DNA of 23,759 bases, from NCBI GenBank assembly GCA_048497495.1, contig JAFHCF010000121.1:1-23759 (forward strand). Reading direction: 5' to 3'. Position 1 is the first letter of the stretch. Each line of letters starts with the position of its first letter. The position numbers and the translations under genes are program-made. Below, one piece after another: positions 7,540 to 14,954 of the stretch. The notes under the pieces are model-generated. The model searched no databases. It was not told the origin of the DNA and saw nothing but the letters and a program-made list of their open reading frames with translations. This stretch comes from JAFHCF01 sp048497495 (GTDB taxonomy: Bacteria; Pseudomonadota; Alphaproteobacteria; Rhizobiales; Ancalomicrobiaceae).

Positions 7540-7905
7540 ATGAGCGAGATCACCAGCCGCGTCGCCACCGAAAGCGGCTCACGCTACCTTCAGCAGCTCT
7601 GCAAGCACTTCGCCCACAAGGTTCCGGTGCGTTTCGACCCCGAGCAGGGCACCATCGAGTTCCCGCTCGGCCGGGTCGACCTCAGGGCCGACACCACAGG
7701 GCTCGACCTGTCGCTGACCCCAGTCGCACAGGGCGAGGCGGGCACGCTCGCCGGCGTCGTCGAGCGGCATCTCGCCCGCTTCGCCTTCCGCGAAACGCTG
7801 GACGTCGTCTGGCGCGACGCCGCCGGCCGGGTGGTGACGCCGCCGCCCTTCGATCCCGCCGCGCGGCGCGGAATTTCCTCCGAAGAATCCGAAGCTTCCT
7901 CTTAA
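7540..7905 (+). CDS. DUF2218 domain protein
   Basis: A 121-residue cytoplasmic protein matching the DUF2218 pattern: SRVATESGSRYLQQLCKHFAHKV at the N-terminus, a middle strand pair around IEFPLGRVDLRA, and VERHLARFAFRE before the C-terminal tail. The CKHFAHK motif (Cys21, His23, His26) is a plausible metal or ligand site; this is inference. DUF2218 occurs alone or fused to siderophore-interacting (ferric reductase) proteins, so a role in iron handling fits its place behind a YqjI-like repressor. The ATG at 7540 has GAAAGG upstream. The same frame runs back to a GTG overlapping the padR stop, which would add 24 residues rich in Arg and Leu without domain similarity; I prefer the later start. 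The molecular function is unknown. Confidence 0.8.
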   Translation: MSEITSRVATESGSRYLQQLCKHFAHKVPVRFDPEQGTIEFPLGRVDLRADTTGLDLSLTPVAQGEAGTLAGVVERHLARFAFRETLDVVWRDAAGRVVTPPPFDPAARRGISSEESEASS

Positions 7906-8033
7906 GTCCGCGTATACCACCCGCCGAGTCTTCGCGGAGGCATTCCCTCTTTCTTCAAGTTTGTCGCGGATGAATAGACGGAGGAAGAAGAACGCGGGAC
8001 CGGTCCACGGTTCGGCAAGAGGGAGCGACAGAG

Positions 8034-10109
8034 GTGTCGATGCGTTCGATCGACCGGGATGTCCGGTCATTCGAATCGACGAAGCTGCACAGCGCGCGCT
8101 ACGCGATCGCGCTGGCGGTGCTGATCGCATTGACCGTCTCCTCATTCCTGATCATGCGCACGTTCGTCAAGGAGGAGCGCGCCCTCGACGAAACGATGAC
8201 CGCCGTCCAGACCCTGCGCATCGATCTCGCCAACCAACAGATCTCGATGCGCGACCTCGTCGCCGAAATGCGCGCGACGCATCCCGACGAATTCCGCCTG
8301 CGCGGCATGAAGCGGGCGCTGGCCGGCTCACGGGAGCGGCTGGTTCGGGACCTCGACATGACGCGGGCCACCATGATCACCGCCGAGGTGGGGCCGACGG
8401 CCTGGGCGATCCTGCAGGATCAGCCCTACCGCCTAGTCGACATCCTCGCCGACATTCGTCGCGACATCCACGTCGCGTTGGAGGAACCGCCGGCCGAGGG
8501 CGACCCGCTCGAGATTCGAGCCGATCCTCGCCAAGACGGTTTCCTGTCCATCACCGATTCCCATGCCACCGCGGCGCTTCTCGCCGCCGAGAAACTCCTC
8601 GACGAATTGGTCGACCAGACCGAAGCGCGCAAGATGTCGCGCGAGCGGCTGCACGCCTGGCTCGGATGGGCCACGGTCGTGGTTCTGGTCGGCGAGGCGT
8701 CGATCATCTTCTGGCCGCTGGTCGGCAATCTCGGGCGTGAGGTCCGTCGCGCCGACGAGGCCACCCAGGAACTGGCGCGGCTGGCGCGGCACGATTCCCT
8801 GACCGGTCTGCTCAATCGGGTGTCCCTGATCCGTGAGATCGAGCATGCCGTCGCCCAGACGGGTCCGACGCGGGAACGGCTGGCACTGATGCTGATCGAT
8901 CTCGATCGGTTCAAGCCGATCAACGACATGTTCGGCCATGCCGCCGGCGACGGGGTGCTGATCGAGGTGGCGCGCCGCCTGCTGGGGGCGCTCCGGCCGC
9001 GCGACGTGGTGGCGCGGCTCGGCGGCGACGAATTCGTGGTGCTGCTGCCGCAGTCGGGAAACACCGAGGAGGTGCGCGACATCGGCAATCGGATCAAGTG
9101 CTCGCTCGATCGCGAGATGGTGATCGAGGGTCACCGGTTGCGGCTGGGCGCGTCGATCGGCTGCGCCTTCTGGCCCGAGGACGCCCGCGACGTCGACGGC
9201 CTGTTGTCGGCGGCCGACCTCGCCATGTACCACGCCAAGCGCAACGAGACGGATGAGGTGGTCTTCTTCGACGAGGAACTGCGCAGCGACGTGGCGCGGG
9301 TTCGCTCACAGGAGGACGACCTGCGCCGGGGGCTCGCCGAGGAACAGCTCACCCTGCTCTACCAACCGATCGTCTCGCTCGACGGACGGGGCTTGCGCGG
9401 CTTCGAGGCACTGGTGCGCTGGAATCATCCCGACCTCGGGATGCTCGAGCCGGACCAATTCCTGGCGATCGCCGAGCGCGCCGGCCTGATGAGTCAAGTC
9501 ACCACCTGGGTGCTCGACACCGCCTGCCGCCAGCAAGCGAGCTGGTGCGCCGACGGGCTCCGGCCCGGGCTGATGTCGATCAACGTGCCGAAGGTCTTCC
9601 TCACCCAGCCCGACGCGATCGGCCAGATCGCCGCGATCGCCGAAAGCCATCGCCTACCGAAGGCCGCTCTGGCGCTGGAGATTTCCGAATTGTCGATGAG
9701 CGGCGACGACCATGTGCTGATCGCCGCCCAGCTCGACGCCGCCCACGCGGCGGGTCTGCGCGTCACCCTCGACGAATTCGGCCTGGGACCGGCGTCGCTG
9801 ATCCACTTGCGCAAACCCGGCATCGACATCCTGAAGGTCGACCGCGCCTTCGTGCGCGATCTCGCCTCGGCGCCGGAGACCATCGCGATCGTCGGCGCGA
9901 TGATCGAACTCGCCCGTATCCTCGACAAGCAGATCGTCGTGGAAGGCATCGAGACCGCCGAACAGGCCGCGCTCCTGGCCATCTCCGAACGGGCGTGGGT
10001 GCAGGGCTACCTCTATTCGCGACCGCTCTCCACCGTCGACGCGGTCGCCTTCATGACGGCGCGCGCCGACGTCGTCACCCCGTCGAAGCGGCTGCGCGCC
10101 ACCGGGTGA
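8034..10109 (+). CDS. Membrane GGDEF-EAL cyclic di-GMP protein
   Basis: A 691-residue inner-membrane signalling protein. Transmembrane helices at about 22-44 and 209-230 enclose a helical periplasmic sensor of about 165 residues that I cannot assign. The GGDEF domain (about 245-410) has an intact active site at 330-334 and an RPRD inhibitory site at 321-324, so diguanylate cyclase activity is likely. The EAL domain (about 430-675) keeps Glu458 of the EAL motif, Asn517, Glu549 and Glu552, Lys601, Glu637 and Gln657. Loop 6, normally DDFGTGYSS, reads DEFGLGPAS from residue 580, changing the second metal-binding Asp to Glu. Phosphodiesterase activity may therefore be weak, altered or lost. The GTG at 8034 has GAGGGAG upstream; the ATG two codons later is equally possible. 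It lies between the DUF2218 and corrinoid protein genes and probably has its own promoter. Confidence 0.92.
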   Translation: MSMRSIDRDVRSFESTKLHSARYAIALAVLIALTVSSFLIMRTFVKEERALDETMTAVQTLRIDLANQQISMRDLVAEMRATHPDEFRLRGMKRALAGSRERLVRDLDMTRATMITAEVGPTAWAILQDQPYRLVDILADIRRDIHVALEEPPAEGDPLEIRADPRQDGFLSITDSHATAALLAAEKLLDELVDQTEARKMSRERLHAWLGWATVVVLVGEASIIFWPLVGNLGREVRRADEATQELARLARHDSLTGLLNRVSLIREIEHAVAQTGPTRERLALMLIDLDRFKPINDMFGHAAGDGVLIEVARRLLGALRPRDVVARLGGDEFVVLLPQSGNTEEVRDIGNRIKCSLDREMVIEGHRLRLGASIGCAFWPEDARDVDGLLSAADLAMYHAKRNETDEVVFFDEELRSDVARVRSQEDDLRRGLAEEQLTLLYQPIVSLDGRGLRGFEALVRWNHPDLGMLEPDQFLAIAERAGLMSQVTTWVLDTACRQQASWCADGLRPGLMSINVPKVFLTQPDAIGQIAAIAESHRLPKAALALEISELSMSGDDHVLIAAQLDAAHAAGLRVTLDEFGLGPASLIHLRKPGIDILKVDRAFVRDLASAPETIAIVGAMIELARILDKQIVVEGIETAEQAALLAISERAWVQGYLYSRPLSTVDAVAFMTARADVVTPSKRLRATG

Positions 10110-10292
10110 GCCCCGAGCGTCGCGTGTCACCGGCGCCCGCCCGTCATGTCGCTTCGAGGACATTCCAAGTCCGCCGCGAGAAACTCGACCGATCGACGTC
10201 GACGCAGAGTAGGGCTCGACCTCCGGCGCGCCGCCGGTTCGCCGTGACCGGTCGGTCGCGCCGACATGAACAAGACGAGGACCAGCCGACCC

Positions 10293-10988
10293 ATGGCCGA
10301 CGACGAACTCGACCTCGCCGCGCTCGATGACCAGGATCTGGTCGAACAGATGTGGGACGACCTCTACGACGGGCTCGCCGACGCCATCGAGGAGGGTGTG
10401 AACATCCTGATCTCGCGCGGCTGGACGCCCTACGACGTGCTGACCAAGGCGCTGGTCGAGGGCATGCGGATCGTCGGCGTCGACTTCCGCGACGGCATCC
10501 TGTTCGTGCCGGAAGTGCTGATGTCGGCCAATTCGATGAAGGCGGGGATGCGCATCCTGCGGCCGCTGCTCGCCGAGACCGGCGCGCCCAAGGTCGGCAA
10601 GATGGTGATCGGCACCGTCAAGGGCGACATCCACGACATCGGCAAGAACCTCGTCTGCATGATGATGGAGGGCGCCGGCTTCGAGGTGATCGATCTCGGC
10701 ATCAACAATCCGGTCGAGGCCTATCTCGCGGCGCTCGACGAGCACCAGCCGGAAATCCTCGGCATGTCGGCGCTGCTCACCACCACCATGCCCTACATGA
10801 AGGTGGTCATCGACACGCTGAAGGAAAAGGGCATCCGCGACGACTACCTGGTGCTGGTCGGCGGCGCGCCGCTCAACGAGGCCTTCGCCACGGCCGTCGG
10901 CGCCGACGCCTATTGCCGTGACGCGGCGATCGCGGTGGAGACGGCGAAGTCGCTGCTCGCCGGACGCCAGGGCTCGGCGCAGGTCTGA
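10293..10988 (+). CDS. Corrinoid (B12-binding) methyl carrier protein
   Basis: A 231-residue cytoplasmic methyl carrier of the MtbC/MttC/MtaC type: a helical cap domain (about 12-95, with GWTPYDVLTKALVEGMRIVG and FVPEVLMSANSMKAGM) followed by a Rossmann-like B12 domain. The base-off signature DxHxxG is complete as Asp112-Ile-His114-Asp-Ile-Gly117, where His114 is the lower cobalt ligand, and GGAPL near 195 closes the site. It should accept a methyl group from the MttB homologue and hand it to an acceptor methyltransferase. It could instead be the B12 module of a split methionine synthase. The ATG at 10293 has GAGGA upstream, though at 11 nt; an ATG nine codons earlier lacks a ribosome site. 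DUF1638 follows at 57 nt, suggesting an operon. No cobalamin riboswitch was recognised upstream. Confidence 0.93.
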   Translation: MADDELDLAALDDQDLVEQMWDDLYDGLADAIEEGVNILISRGWTPYDVLTKALVEGMRIVGVDFRDGILFVPEVLMSANSMKAGMRILRPLLAETGAPKVGKMVIGTVKGDIHDIGKNLVCMMMEGAGFEVIDLGINNPVEAYLAALDEHQPEILGMSALLTTTMPYMKVVIDTLKEKGIRDDYLVLVGGAPLNEAFATAVGADAYCRDAAIAVETAKSLLAGRQGSAQV

Positions 10989-11045
10989 GGGCGGGAGCCC
11001 CGGCGAGGGCCGCGCTCGACGTTCCGTCCAGGTTCGAGGATCGCA

Positions 11046-11807
11046 ATGACCGACACCCCGCCCCCACCCTCCTCGCCCGAAGCGCCGCGATCGCGGCGTG
11101 GCGGCGGCGCCTCGGCCAAGCGGGCGGAGCGCCGGGCGCGGGTGGCGAACGAGGACTTGGTCGATCGGCCGCTGGTCTCCCACCCGCTGGTGAAGACCGA
11201 CGCCGTCGCCGCCGCGACCACCCCGCCGTCGACCCTGGTGATCACCTGCGGCGCGCTGGTGCACGAGCTCCAGGCGGTGGCGCGGGCGAGCGACTGGCGC
11301 CACCTCCACGTCACCGCCGTTCCCGCCATCCTGCACAATCGCCCCGAGCGGATCACCGCGGCGGTGCGCGCCAAGATCCGGGCGGCGCGGGCGCGGTTTT
11401 CCCACATCCTCGTCCTCTACGGCGATTGCGGCACCGGCGGCGATCTCGACCGCATGCTGGCGGAAGAGCAGGTCGAGCGGATCGAGGGGCCGCATTGCTA
11501 CGCCTTCTTCACCGGGCTCGCGACCTTCGACCGGCTGGCGGAGGAGGAGATCGCCACCTTCTGGCTCACCGACTTCCTCGCCCGCCACTTCGAGCGGTTG
11601 ATCCTCGCCGGCCTGTCGATCGACCGCCATCCGGAACTCCTCGCCGAGTATTTCCGCCACTACCGAAGGGTGGTCCATCTGGTGCAGATCCCCGACCCCG
11701 AGACGACGCGCGCCGCCGAACGGGCCGCCGCCCGCCTCGGCCTGCCCCTCACGCGGGTCGAGACCGGGCTTTCCGGCCTCGGCGGGTTCCTGACGCCGGC
11801 CGCGTGA
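11046..11807 (+). CDS. DUF1638 domain protein linked to corrinoid methyl transfer
   Basis: A 253-residue protein. The first 60 residues are Pro/Ala/Arg-rich and look disordered. From about 62 the DUF1638 pattern is clear: LVITCGALVHELQAV, then VPAILHNRPERITAAVRAKI, LVLYGDCGTGGDLDRML and GPHCYAFFTG. Cys68, Cys128 and Cys151 sit in these conserved blocks with Glu74 and His97, suggesting a metal or cofactor site; no such site has been shown here. The family has no established function that I can state, but it recurs beside corrinoid proteins and MttB or methionine-synthase-like genes, so an accessory role in corrinoid methyl transfer (maturation, cofactor insertion or reactivation) is a reasonable inference. 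The start is well supported by GAGGA with 6-nt spacing. It follows the corrinoid gene and precedes an EamA transporter gene. Confidence 0.88.
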   Translation: MTDTPPPPSSPEAPRSRRGGGASAKRAERRARVANEDLVDRPLVSHPLVKTDAVAAATTPPSTLVITCGALVHELQAVARASDWRHLHVTAVPAILHNRPERITAAVRAKIRAARARFSHILVLYGDCGTGGDLDRMLAEEQVERIEGPHCYAFFTGLATFDRLAEEEIATFWLTDFLARHFERLILAGLSIDRHPELLAEYFRHYRRVVHLVQIPDPETTRAAERAAARLGLPLTRVETGLSGLGGFLTPAA

Positions 11808-11878
11808 GACCGGCGCGATCGGGCCAGCAATGCAGGCTGCCTCTTGTACGATCGTGCGGGAAACGGCATGAAAGGGAC

Positions 11879-11897
11879 GGATCCGGCGCCCGGATCC
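11879..11897 (+). other. Small hairpin in the leader of the EamA gene
   Basis: A perfect 8-bp inverted repeat (GGATCCGG / CCGGATCC) with a 3-nt loop lies about 40 nt before the transporter ATG and about 70 nt after the DUF1638 stop. It could attenuate read-through between the two genes. No U-run follows. Confidence 0.4.
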
Positions 11898-11935
11898 CCT
11901 CCCTACAGCCCTCACACCGACGATCGACGGCCCCC

Positions 11936-12826
11936 ATGACCCGGACCACCGCCAACCTCCTGATTCTGCTCGCCGCCGCGATCTGGGGCGCGGCCTTCGT
12001 GCCGCAGCAGACGGCGATGCAGACGCTGACGCCGATGTGGTTCCTGGCGCTGCGCTTCGCCCTGTCGATGGTGGTGACGGCGCCGTTCCTGGTCTTCGAG
12101 CACGCCCGCGCGTCGGTGCGGCCGTCGCGACGGGCGTGGAAGCTGATCGGGGCGGCGGGCGCGGTGTTCCTCGTCGCCAACATCCTCCAGCAGACCTCGC
12201 TGATGACCACCTCGGTGACCAACGCCGGGTTCATCACCTCGCTCTACATCCTGTTCACGCCCTTCGCGGCGATGCTCCTCACCCATGAGCGGCCGGGCTT
12301 CGGCGTCTGGCCGGCGGCGGGGCTCGGGCTCGTGGGCGCGTGGCTGCTCGGCGGCGGCATGGGCGGGGCCGGCTTCGTCATCGGCGACGGGCTGGTGATG
12401 ATCGGCGCGGTCCTGTGGGCGGTGCAGATCGTGCTGATCGGCATGACGATGAAATACATCAACCGGCCGCTGCTCCTGGTGATGGCGCAATACGGCGCGA
12501 TCGCGCTCGGCGCCGGCGCCTGGGCCGTCGCCTTCGATCCGATCTCCTGGGAAGGCGTCGTCGGCGCCTGGCGCGAGATCCTCTATGCCGGGGTGATCTC
12601 GGGCGGCATCGGCTACACCCTCCAGGCGATGGCGCAGCGCCACACCCATGCCTCGGACGCGGCGATCATCTTCTCCACCGAGGCCCCCTTCGCCGCCCTC
12701 TTCGGCATCCTGTTGCTCGGCGACCGGCTGTCGGGGGCGCAATGGGCGGGCTCGGCGGCGATCTTCGCGGCGGTGCTGATGGTGCAACTGTGGCCGGGCC
12801 GGCCGACCACCGTGGCGGCGCGCTGA
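11936..12826 (+). CDS. EamA/DMT-family transporter
   Basis: A 296-residue inner-membrane protein with two EamA repeats and about ten predicted transmembrane helices. Repeat one begins NLLILLAAAIWGAAFVPQQTAM and contains TNAGFITSLYILFTPFAAMLL; repeat two contains ILYAGVISGGIGYTLQAMAQ and the typical closing block SDAAIIFSTEAPFAALFGILLLGDRLSGAQWAGSAAIF. Drug/metabolite transporters of this family usually export or exchange amino acids and small metabolites; the substrate cannot be read from the sequence. The frame is open far upstream through the DUF1638 gene, but the ATG at 11936 starts exactly at the first helix; its ribosome site is poor. Its position behind corrinoid and DUF1638 genes could indicate a methylated amine or a product of that pathway, which is speculation. 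Confidence 0.88.
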   Translation: MTRTTANLLILLAAAIWGAAFVPQQTAMQTLTPMWFLALRFALSMVVTAPFLVFEHARASVRPSRRAWKLIGAAGAVFLVANILQQTSLMTTSVTNAGFITSLYILFTPFAAMLLTHERPGFGVWPAAGLGLVGAWLLGGGMGGAGFVIGDGLVMIGAVLWAVQIVLIGMTMKYINRPLLLVMAQYGAIALGAGAWAVAFDPISWEGVVGAWREILYAGVISGGIGYTLQAMAQRHTHASDAAIIFSTEAPFAALFGILLLGDRLSGAQWAGSAAIFAAVLMVQLWPGRPTTVAAR

Positions 12827-13121
12827 CGTTCACATTTCGATTCCGCGCCTTCACACGGTGATTCCGCTCCGACCGGATCGGCGCGAAGTTCATCCATCGA
12901 TTCGGGCGCGGCAGGGTTGGGAAATCGATTCCGCCGCCGCGTCCAAGCGCTTGAGCGCGAATCGTTTTTCGGCGGACTTCATGTGTCGATTCAGGTGCTT
13001 CGCAGATCGATTCCGGTGGATGCCTCATCCATCGATTCAAGCGCGTCCTCCGGGATCGAATCGGCATCGGGCTCGGTCGCGCAATTCGCTCGCGCGCTTC
13101 GCACCCCGCCGCGCCACGCTC
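12827..13121. repeat. Intergenic cluster of TCGATTC repeats
   Basis: The 295-nt gap between the convergent EamA and betA genes holds six exact copies of TCGATTC, starting at 12837, 12897, 12925, 12986, 13007 and 13032, all in the same orientation. Two of them are part of a longer match, CATCCATCGATTC, at 12891-12903 and 13026-13038, which continues as NNGCGCG. A 7-mer would be expected well under once in this length. No coding sequence or clear terminator was recognised. Confidence 0.6.
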
Positions 13122-14783
13122 TCACCTCTGCTTCGTCTCCCATTCCGGGTGGATGAAATAATCCACCTCGGCGCGCGGCAGCGGGGTCTTGCCGCGGATG
13201 TGGTCGGCCATCTTCTCGCCGATCATGATGGTGGGGGCGTTGAGGTTGCCGGTGGTGATCGAGGGCATCACCGAACTGTCGGCGACCCGGAGCCCCTCTA
13301 CCCCGTAGACCCGGCCGTGGCCGTCGACCACCGCGAGCGGGTCGTCGGGCCGGCCCATCCGGGCGGTGCAGGAGGGGTGATAGGCGCTCTCGGCGTGGCG
13401 ACGGACGAAGGCGTCGATCGCCTCGTCGGTGACGACCTGGGCGCCCGGTTGCATCTCCGCCCCGCGATAGGGCGCGAAGGCGTCCTGCGCGAAGATCTCG
13501 CGGGTGAGGCGGACGCAGGCGCGCATCTCCTGCCGATCGTCGGGGTGGGACATGTAGTCGAAGAAGATGCGCGGCTTGACCCGGGCGTCGGGGGCGGCGA
13601 GGCGGACCCAGCCCTTCGACTTCGAGCGCATCGGCCCGACATGGGCCTGAAAGCCGTGGCGGTCGGCCTTCGCCGTGCCGTCGTAGCGCACCGCGACGGG
13701 GAGGAAGTGATACTGGATGTCGGGGGTGCGGATGCCGGCGCGCGAGCGGATGAAGCCGCAGGTCTCGAAATGATTGGTCGCCCCGAGCCCGTCGCGCCGG
13801 AGCAGCCAGCGGGCGCCGATCAGCGCCTTGGGCAGGAGCTTCATCTGTGAATAGAGGGTGATCGGCTTGGTGCATTCCATCTGGAAATAGAACTCCAGGT
13901 GATCCTGGAGGTTCTCGCCGACCCCGGCGCGATCGGCGACGACGGGGATGTCCATCGCCGAGAGCTCCGCCGCCGGGCCGACGCCGGAGAGCTTGAGGAG
14001 CTGCGGCGTGGCGATCGGCCCGCCGGAGAGGATCACCTCGCGGCGGGCGGTCAGCCTCGACACCCGACCGTCGCGCTCGATCTCGAGGCCGACGGCGCGG
14101 CGGCCCTCGAAGAGCACCCGCAGCACCCGGGTCAGCGGCAGGACAGCCAAGTTCGTCCGCTTCATCGCCGGCTCGAGATAGGCCTTGGCGGTCGACCAGC
14201 GCACCCCGCGATGGACCGTCATGTCCATCCGCCCGAAACCCTCCTGACGATGGCCGTTGACGTCCGCCGTCTCGGCATAGCCGGCCTGGACGCCGGCCTC
14301 GACGAAGGCGCGGTAGAGCGGGTTGTCGCAAGGCCCATAGGTGGTGTGGAGCGGACCGTCGCCGCCGCGATAGGCGTCGCCGCCCTCGGCGCGGGTCTCC
14401 GCCTTGCGGAAATAGGGCAATACGTCGGCGTAAGCCCAGCCGTCGGCGCCTTCCTCCTCCTGCCAGCGGTCGAAATCGGCCGGATTGCCGCGGATGTAGA
14501 CCATGCCGTTGATCGAGGAGGAGCCGCCGAGCACGCGCCCGCGCGGGCAATGCATCCGCCGGCCGTCGAGGCCGGGCTCGGGCTCGGTCTCATAGGCCCA
14601 GTTGTAGCGCTCCATGTTCATCGGGATCGACAGCGCGGTCGGCATGCGGATGAAGATCGAGGCATCCGACCCACCCATCTCGACGACGCAGACGGTGGCC
14701 GTGCCGTCCTCGGTCAGGCGATTGGCGAGAACCGATCCGGCCGAGCCGGCGCCGACGATGAGGAAGTCGAATTCGGTGGTCAC
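13122..14783 (-). CDS. betA: Choline dehydrogenase (GMC family)
   Basis: A 553-residue FAD-dependent, probably membrane-associated enzyme oxidising choline to betaine aldehyde. The dinucleotide motif VGAGSAGSVLANRL is at residues 10-23, the GMC signature GRVLGGSSSINGMVYIRG at 82-99, and the second signature SGGPIATPQLLKLSGVGP at 253-270. His469 in AYHPSCTARMG and the Asn pair in GNLNAPTIMIGEKMAD (512-527) correspond to the catalytic His and Asn of GMC choline oxidisers. The length is the usual one for BetA. The start is a GTG with GAGGT 8 nt upstream; translation from an earlier codon is not supported. It lies downstream of betB with a gap of 171 nt in the order betI-betB-betA, so co-transcription under BetI is likely. 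Confidence 0.93.
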   Translation of the reverse strand: MTTEFDFLIVGAGSAGSVLANRLTEDGTATVCVVEMGGSDASIFIRMPTALSIPMNMERYNWAYETEPEPGLDGRRMHCPRGRVLGGSSSINGMVYIRGNPADFDRWQEEEGADGWAYADVLPYFRKAETRAEGGDAYRGGDGPLHTTYGPCDNPLYRAFVEAGVQAGYAETADVNGHRQEGFGRMDMTVHRGVRWSTAKAYLEPAMKRTNLAVLPLTRVLRVLFEGRRAVGLEIERDGRVSRLTARREVILSGGPIATPQLLKLSGVGPAAELSAMDIPVVADRAGVGENLQDHLEFYFQMECTKPITLYSQMKLLPKALIGARWLLRRDGLGATNHFETCGFIRSRAGIRTPDIQYHFLPVAVRYDGTAKADRHGFQAHVGPMRSKSKGWVRLAAPDARVKPRIFFDYMSHPDDRQEMRACVRLTREIFAQDAFAPYRGAEMQPGAQVVTDEAIDAFVRRHAESAYHPSCTARMGRPDDPLAVVDGHGRVYGVEGLRVADSSVMPSITTGNLNAPTIMIGEKMADHIRGKTPLPRAEVDYFIHPEWETKQR

Positions 14784-14954
14784 GGGCGATACCTCGGAAC
14801 AAGGGAACGGGGGACGTCGTGTCTCGGCCGTCTGATGCGGCCTTGGAGGTGGTGAGGCCGAGCTCGGGTCTCGGGCGGTTTGCGGGTGGAGAGGGGTACG
14901 CGGCGTCGCGATGAGCAGAACGTCTGCGACCGGCCCCCCCGCTCGCCCCCCGCC

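Noticed and set aside
10110..10292. Possible cobalamin riboswitch before the corrinoid gene
   Set aside because: I looked for a B12-box-like GCCACTG core and matching stems and found none in this 183-nt leader.
9654..11915. A 753-codon minus-strand open frame across the corrinoid and DUF1638 genes
   Set aside because: It is a GC-bias shadow of three well-supported plus-strand genes, with low-complexity composition and no motif.
12827..13121. CRISPR-like array
   Set aside because: The repeats are only 7-13 nt with irregular spacing (21-61 nt), no constant repeat-spacer unit and no cas genes.
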